Shown: positions 58,083-64,000 of the stretch, in pieces | Layout of the letters: each line of letters opens with the position of its first letter | Numbering within the stretch: position 1 is the stretch's first letter | NCBI GenBank assembly: GCA_029851415.1 | Contig: CM056744.1 | Span: 118,328,838 to 118,392,837, forward strand | Direction: 5' to 3' | DNA length: 64,000 nucleotides | Source of the DNA: Eretmocerus hayati | Taxonomy: Eukaryota; Arthropoda; Insecta; Hymenoptera; Aphelinidae | Made by a program: the position numbers and the translations under genes | Notes under the pieces: generated by a model | What the model was told of the DNA's origin: nothing | What the model saw: only the letters and a program-made list of their open reading frames with translations | Database searches by the model: none

Positions 58083-59719
58083 AATTATTGATATACAGAT
58101 GAACAAATTATCAGTGGTAGCATTCTAGATGGTCAAATTAGATTTCCTCTCCTGTCGGGAGATTGGAATCCGATCCCCAGTTTGTTCCTACACTTTGAAA
58201 AGTTTCTTGAGTGACATTAATGATAATATGAAGTTTCTTGCTCAATTCCATAAGTTTCTAAATTCTTCATACTATTGTCTTTCGTTCAAAATTGATTTAG
58301 AGTTGCATCAAACCACATTCTTTCACATGGATGGGCCATAAAATTGCATCTAGAAATTTTGCTGTGAATCTCCAGAAGCTCATAGAGTTGCTTAAAGACC
58401 CACTCTTATGGCTCACCAATGGGGCGTTTTCTCACCTTGATTACAATCAGAAAACTGTTTCAGACATTTTTTGAGGGAAGTGTAATAGAATAGCAGCTAT
58501 TCACAGTTCTAATCAGATTCTTCGAAAAATAAGTAGTTTGCAATGTCGATTTTAAACTCCATTCATGGACTGAGGTGGCTCACCTTTGGATTCTTTAGAT
58601 ATCAGTCAGCATCTACGTCTATATCTCACTAGTTGAGATCAGACGGAATCCATGATGATTGACGTATTGTTTCAGGTGTCTCGTTGGTCATTAATACAAG
58701 ATGGAAATGTTCCCATCCCTTGGAATATATATCTTATCATTTGTGAAATCCAGTATAAGAAAAATAGCAGTCTGAGAGAATTAAGGAAGAATGTGCGACA
58801 ACTTTTTCAATTTCCTTCAATAAATCAAGCATCTCGGGTATCGTACATTTTTCATAGAATGGCATGGAGAGAAGGGAGGATAGCTTGACTATGCACTTTA
58901 CAAGAGTTAAATAATTTTCACGAGGAAGCACTTCATCATGCTCCACTGACTTTTTCCCTCTAGTATAAATTCACCGACCAATATCTTTCTCGCACTATTT
59001 ATCCATCCACCACTTGGCAAGTGAATAGGGAAGAGCTTTGCTTAGCAATGTCTTTCCGATTCCATTTCCGTCCGTCTCGCGGATCTTTCACTCCTGTCTC
59101 TTAGATCTTCATCAAACTGTTTCAGTGCTCGTCTACTCTCTTTTATTTCCATCGCAAAAACCTTGACAGATTCTACAAATCATTACATTAAACCATTTCA
59201 TTTCAAGTATTGATGTCTCAGATTTGTAGGATAGAAACTCAAACGATTGGGAACCTCAGATCAATTTTCCAAGTACAAATTGGCAATTCCACCCATCGAA
59301 TGGAATCATTGAGATTTTTCTGTGATTTAGAATGTCTCCAGGTAATGTGACACGATGAGAATCTTTTTACGAGCTTTTCATCCTAAAACGTATCAAATCT
59401 TCTAATTAGTATAGTGCATTCTCCATTTATATAAAAACTTGTATGAATATCCGCTGATGGAAGTGAAAATTTCGTCCTTCCCCAAAGAGTACTCCGGAAA
59501 TTCATTTTCTGGTTCAAGCATATGAGGAATCTAACAAATCTCAAGGGAACCGTATCAGATCTGAAACGCCTGCATTTGCACTATAACCTCAAAATTTTAC
59601 AGAGGCCTCGAACCCAAAAATCTAATTCAGACAATATAGCTAAGAGGGATTTATTATATATACATAAGAGGGATCACTTGATTGCATAAAGGTACATACA
59701 ACATTTGCACATACTACAT

Positions 59720-59796
59720 TTAATCACTCGAACGAGGATCTCGCATAATTTCGATCGAACTTCACATACAAGGTAAGTTCGTTTGATCGTTAATTC
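59720..59796. mobile_element. Partial copy of the 105 bp MITE
   Basis: Matches the first about 77 bp of 48,953-49,057, including TTCACATACAAGGTAAGTTC. The right end is missing. Confidence 0.75.
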
Positions 59797-60125
59797 CTTA
59801 CTCTAGTACTGTTTTGTACTCAACGAGACTTTTTTGTGCTACACATTCAGATTACTTTCCACAAATTTCACGTTGCTCACGCTATTTAAATCTTCCACGC
59901 TATGCAGGCCCTAAAATCATGTTAAACTCAATCATCAGAAAACCTAGTGGAACCTGTTCAAAACTGGGAACATTCGACATGAATCATCCATGACTCTGCC
60001 CCATTCACCTGACCCATACATTCGGCATGTCATAAAGGATCAGTGTCACAAAATTCGTTGGGAGTGATGCGAACCATTTTTTTTTTTTTTCAACTCTTTG
60101 AGTTATTAGATCTGACAATATATTA

Positions 60126-61221
60126 CAGTCCCCACCATGAATAATGGAACACGTAGGGTCTCACTCAAACAGTGATATTTCCAATTTGATTGGTCGTACA
60201 AGGATTCTGAAAAAAGGGTTTTGAAGAACACAAGAAAATCTATCAACTCATGGGTTTTGATAATTATCTACGTGCTTTTCAAGTGCCCGTACACGTGATT
60301 GAAAATCGGGAAAACTTCTCCTTTAATCAATCACCTACAATTTTGACGGGAGTGATCCGATCACAAAAATACTCACGGGACCTTGTAGATCGTTCAAAAA
60401 TCTGAAAATTTGGTCCTCTGTAAAATTTTTGTACGACCCTTCCCGTCTGACTTACGAGCTCCGAAAAAAAACTTTATATTAGGGTGCTTATAGAGATTCC
60501 GAGCCTGGCACCTGTTTAATTTTTTCTCGCTCTATTCTAGGGTAAAATTGGATTTAAAAAATATCATGGCACATCATTTCTTCATAAAATGATCTCATCT
60601 TCCAGAATATTTTATCAGAATTCGTCTAAGATTTGAGGTAGCAACGATTTCTCGAAATTTGATGTGAAAATTGATAAATTCCATGTTTTGCTCCTATACA
60701 TAGGTCACATTTGAGACAAAATCTGATGAAATATTCTGGAAGATGCGATCGTTTTACGTCGAAATCATATGCCATGATATTTTTTTAATCCAATTTTACC
60801 CCAGAATAGAGCGAGAAAAAATTAAACAGGTGCCAGACTCGGAATCTCCATAAGCACCCTAATATAAAGTTTTTTTTTTCAGAGCTCGTAAGTCAGACGG
60901 GAAGGGTCGTAAAAAAATTTTACAGAGGATCGAATTTTTAGAGTTGTGAACGATCTACAAGATTCTGTGAGTATTTTTGTAATGGGATGACTCCCGTCAA
61001 AATTGTAGGTGATTGATTAAAGGAGAATTCTTTCCGATTTTCAATCACGTGTACGGGCACTTGAAGAGCACGTAAAAAATTATCAAAACCCATGAATTGA
61101 TAGATTTCCTTATGCTCTTCAGAACCATTTTCTCAGAGTTCCCGTACGACCAATCAAATTGGAAATATCACTGTTTAAGTGAGACCCTACGTGTTCCATT
61201 ATCTATAAATGGTAGGGACTG
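60126..61221. mobile_element. 1.10 kb hairpin element 5 (TA target, CAGT ends)
   Basis: TA immediately flanks both ends. The termini are CAGTCCCCACCAT and the complement of CAGTCCCTACCAT. The arms match over their full length with small indels, centred near 60,675. CAGT termini with a TA duplication are characteristic of the Tc1/mariner superfamily, so this is probably a non-autonomous mariner-like foldback element. No coding frame is present. Confidence 0.85.
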
Positions 61222-62044
61222 TAGCAGTAGCCTCAAGAACTTCCTAACTGTTGCGTAGTACCCAAAGTCATTCAATCAATTTTGCAAGCATTCCAATCTT
61301 CATCACTGCCTCTGTAACTCATAACAATACCTCATTCAGCCATGGAGATTATGAAAAGTAAATTACTCACGTTTCAAACGTTCTCTCCATTTGGATCAAA
61401 ATTCTCTACCTCGCGACCACGTACACTGCAATTTCAGAAAATCAAATTTTTCTCAAAGTGAGATGAAACGTTGCGAAACATCGATCAGTCACAGGGCAAA
61501 GAGTAACGACTGTAAAAACCTGGCGCAGTCCTTGGAATGCACCTATCCTCTTTACTCTCTTTTTTTTCCTTCTCTCTTCTGCTCTATCCGACGTGACGTC
61601 GCAATTCACAGAGAGGTAGTCTTGCCGGTCGGGTTGCGAATTTGTAATGTGGAATTTTATTACCCTGAAATTGAGTGAGATTTTATGGGCTGCGAGGACC
61701 CGAGACTGCATTCAACGGCTTTGCAGTAGATGAAGCTCCCTCTGCGCACGTCTACCAACTATACAAACTCGATGCTATATACGAGATTAGCCCGAGATGG
61801 GAATTTTCTCGGCTTTCGCTCGTGAATGTGTACGTGAGAAAATCTTTAGACGGTTATAAAGGATCTTGAGAGCTTGCTGACGCGTATACCTGAATCACTT
61901 TTGAGATATTTGGTAGTGTCTTCCTGCTGGTCGTTCAGCCGCGTGGACTCAACTAGCCTAGTCTCAAGAATGAAGATAAATCGTAACAAAAAGTGTGGAT
62001 TTCTATAAAGGATAACATGTCGTCGAAGAATATTTTTGTTATTC
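61222..62044. other. No gene recognised
   Basis: Short open frames on both strands near 61,391-61,711 overlap each other and show no motif. Confidence 0.5.
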
Positions 62045-62225
62045 TGTGCGCAAAAATGGCCGTTTAGACGCAAGTGTGCGTGTGCAAATGGCCCATTTGG
62101 GCACGGATTCTCATTTGCACAGTGCGCAAATGACTCATTTGCACACGGTAGTGCGCAAATATCCATTTGCGCACTGCGTAAACGATGAAACAGTGTGCAA
62201 ATGGGACGTTTACGCACAGTTTGCT
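62045..62225. repeat. Cluster of alternating TGCAAATG / CATTTGCA motifs
   Basis: Within 180 bp the core GNGCAAATG occurs at least seven times in alternating orientation, with GTGCGCAAATG and CATTTGCACAC forms. Several neighbouring pairs form small hairpins. Three further occurrences lie at 62,972-63,020. The core resembles the POU-factor octamer ATTTGCAT. Confidence 0.7.
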
Positions 62226-62496
62226 TACCAAATTTGGATTGATGGTTGATCATCCTATACTCAATAGATATATTTGACTAGAGTGAGATTTGTAGATTTA
62301 TGGCTGTAAATATGTAGAAAAATAACAAGAATCTGGATATGTTGAAAATCATGCCTAAATGCAAGTAGTACAAGCAAGTAAAGTAAAAACTGCTTCTGCA
62401 AAAGTTGTTTTTCCTGATGAATTAAAAAAATTTTTTCCAGTCAAGGGGGTGGGCAAAAGACTTTTTTCTTATATATTTTTCAAAATTTTTTTTCAG

Positions 62497-62600
62497 TCGG
62501 GGGGCTCCGCCCCCCGAACCCCCCGGCGGGGGCTTCGCCCCCTGCACCCCCACCAGGGGCTGCCGCCCCTGGACCCCGCACTGCGCCCTTCTCCACGCCC
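62497..62600. repeat. GC-rich hairpin island
   Basis: Three consecutive near-perfect GC hairpins lie in AT-rich surroundings: CGGGGGGCTCCGCCCCCCG, GGCGGGGGCTTCGCCCCCTG and CAGGGGCTGCCGCCCCTGG. Such gggggcttcgccccc strings recur in many unrelated genomes as dispersed repeats. I see no partner copy in this window. Confidence 0.8.
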
Positions 62601-62944
62601 TAACATCATCTCCGGTCAAAGGAGTGATTAACCGACATATTGTGGATATTCAATTTACTTTGGATAATACTAGACATTGTGAAACCATAATTATATTCAA
62701 AATATGGGTGTTTCAACGTGATGACGATAAGCTCTGTCCCGTTCAAAATAATACATGAAGTATACGATTTAATGGATCTACGGATCAATTTCTCGTAATA
62801 CTCAATATAACTGAAGAGAACAGAAATTAAGAGAATTCCTTCACCCCAGAGCAAAAAAATCCGCGACTTTTTTCTAGGGTTTTGGGCGAGTTACATTTTT
62901 GCTCACAGCAATAACAAAAAATATCGTAAGCAACTCGGGTGCCG

Positions 62945-63025
62945 ACATTTGCGCTCTCGTCCCCGCACTCGTGTGCAAACGGACCATTTGCACACTCGTT
63001 GCGGGGACTCGTGCGCAAATATCTG
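62945..63025. repeat. Second, smaller cluster of GCAAATG motifs
   Basis: CATTTGCACAC, GTGCAAACGG and GTGCGCAAATA sit between two CCCGCACTCGT/GCGGGGACTCGT phrases in inverted orientation. It is related to the cluster 0.9 kb to the left; the GC-rich island lies between them. Confidence 0.55.
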
Positions 63026-64000
63026 TTGGCACCCTTGTTGCTTAATATACTATTTTGTAATTATTCGAAAATAGTGAAAGAATCATGAAAACAATCCTGG
63101 CAAAAAAATCGAGAGGAGTCGATAAATTTGGAATGGGGTGAAATACTGAGATCGAGCTCTCTATATAGATATTATCGCAAAAAATCACACATTTCGGATC
63201 CTAGAATCCAGAAGTTGAAATTTGATGTCCCGTGTATCTGTGCCGGCATTTTCCATTCAATTGATCGCAAAAGTGATGAAAAACTTCCCCGCAATTATTG
63301 CTTCCATTCCTATATTATACACTAAGGAAAAAATGTTTTCTTGACCCGATAAATTGATTTTTAGCGGGGTAATAACATGATGTCCACGAAACTGACAAAA
63401 TTAATTACGTGGCTGAAACGCACATGCGGCATGACACTGAGAACTTTGATTCTGGGCCTTTTCTCGCGCTGGCATCTGATTATTTGACATCTTTCCCCGA
63501 AATGTTGCCCTGAACAAAGTGACTTACAGTAAATTCAGGATGCGCTATTATAGCGATTCAAAATATTTTCTCAATTTTGGTGGAAATCCCATAACAAGAA
63601 CGAGGCGCATGACTCGAGAATAACCATCGCGGTGATAGAACCTTTAGAAAATATGGTTTAATGTTGTATTTTGTTAGGTAAACTCGAGAATATCCCCCAT
63701 AACCATTACTGCGATCCCAGAGCTAAGGGAGAATGTGGGACTCAACAATTCACAATTCAAGAAACTGACGTTTCGACCTCTGTAATCTCCAAAAATGGAA
63801 GAAAAGAGTGAACGGATTGACTCGAAACTCCAGTATCGAGTAAACTTCAATGTAATATGTGTAGTAAATTTGAGTAGAGTGATTCGGAGCTAGCTCATTG
63901 GAATGTGAGCTCATAAGACGTATCGTGTAAGTTCTCACGGTAATACCCATATATAATAACTTATCTATCGATGTTTCTAGATTACAACTATGGCAGGGTT
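63026..64000. other. No gene recognised
   Basis: AT-rich sequence with only short open frames and no visible repeats. Confidence 0.5.

Larger units (their letters stand above)
55011..60125. other. Non-coding stretch, no gene supported
   Basis: Only short open frames (the longest about 130 codons on the minus strand near 55,581-55,970) without motifs. The stretch contains a 50 bp hairpin at 58,033-58,082 and the partial MITE at 59,720-59,796, and ends in a T14-16 run near 60,080. Confidence 0.5.

Noticed and set aside
1..64000. CRISPR arrays, bacterial operons, rRNA genes
   Set aside because: No regularly spaced direct repeats with unique spacers, no operon-like gene packing, and no recognisable rRNA segments.

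Overview
This is a eukaryotic, AT-rich, gene-poor and repeat-dense window, most likely from an arthropod and probably an insect. Genes are split by introns with GT..AG borders, polyadenylation signals occur, and the recognisable proteins are DNA-transposon proteins of kinds common in insect genomes. There are no bacterial operons, ribosome binding sites, rRNA or CRISPR. I cannot name the species. All identifications come from reading and from remembered family motifs; no search was run.

The dominant structure is a large imperfect inverted duplication. The left arm (about 10,560-19,292) reappears reversed in the right arm (about 28,310-44,197). The arms differ mainly by insertions: a 328 bp MITE on the left, and on the right a 2.4 kb block (33,073-35,450), about 0.85 kb (35,640-36,486) and a complete 4,255 bp transposon (36,997-41,251). 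An outer pair (980-2,098 and 47,729-48,853) is nested in the correct order outside these arms. Independently, 3,665-7,663 is repeated in direct orientation at 25,750-29,744. Each arm carries a broken multi-exon gene for a transposon-type protein (10,654-13,958; reversed 36,538-44,103), a decayed C-terminal part of a CACTA/EnSpm (TNP2-like) transposase, and a convergent basic ORF. The direct repeat carries a DDE (rve-like) integrase gene, inactivated differently in its two copies.

Between the arms (19,293-25,750) lies the only long host-like gene, a two-exon Ser/Thr or TKL-type protein kinase at 19,682-23,189. It has all main catalytic motifs but a single in-frame TAG in the C-lobe; the frame stays open for 65 more kinase-like codons. 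Two other genes are also interrupted by one in-frame TAG: the transposase of the 4.3 kb element (codon 46) and the arm gene (12,795-12,797), which has other lesions as well.

The window is also rich in very long hairpin (foldback) elements of about 0.9-1.5 kb: 7,683-8,664; 14,724-15,652 with its reversed copy 31,624-32,552; 49,371-50,860; 51,016-52,444; 60,126-61,221. Several have target-site duplications or termini pointing to different superfamilies (CACTG ends with a 2 bp TG duplication; CAGT ends with TA; TTAA flanks). Smaller MITEs lie at 8,801-9,172, 10,974-11,037, 18,052-18,379, 44,413-44,614 and 48,953-49,057. The right part (about 44.6-64 kb) is mostly non-coding, with a dead tyrosine recombinase fragment (53,830-54,356), an inverted array of short octamer-like motifs (62,045-62,225) and a GC-rich hairpin island (62,497-62,600).

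Overall this is a nested transposon graveyard built by duplication and inversion of a multi-part element. The kinase, sitting in the spacer of the inverted duplication, is the only candidate for a functional cellular or cargo gene.
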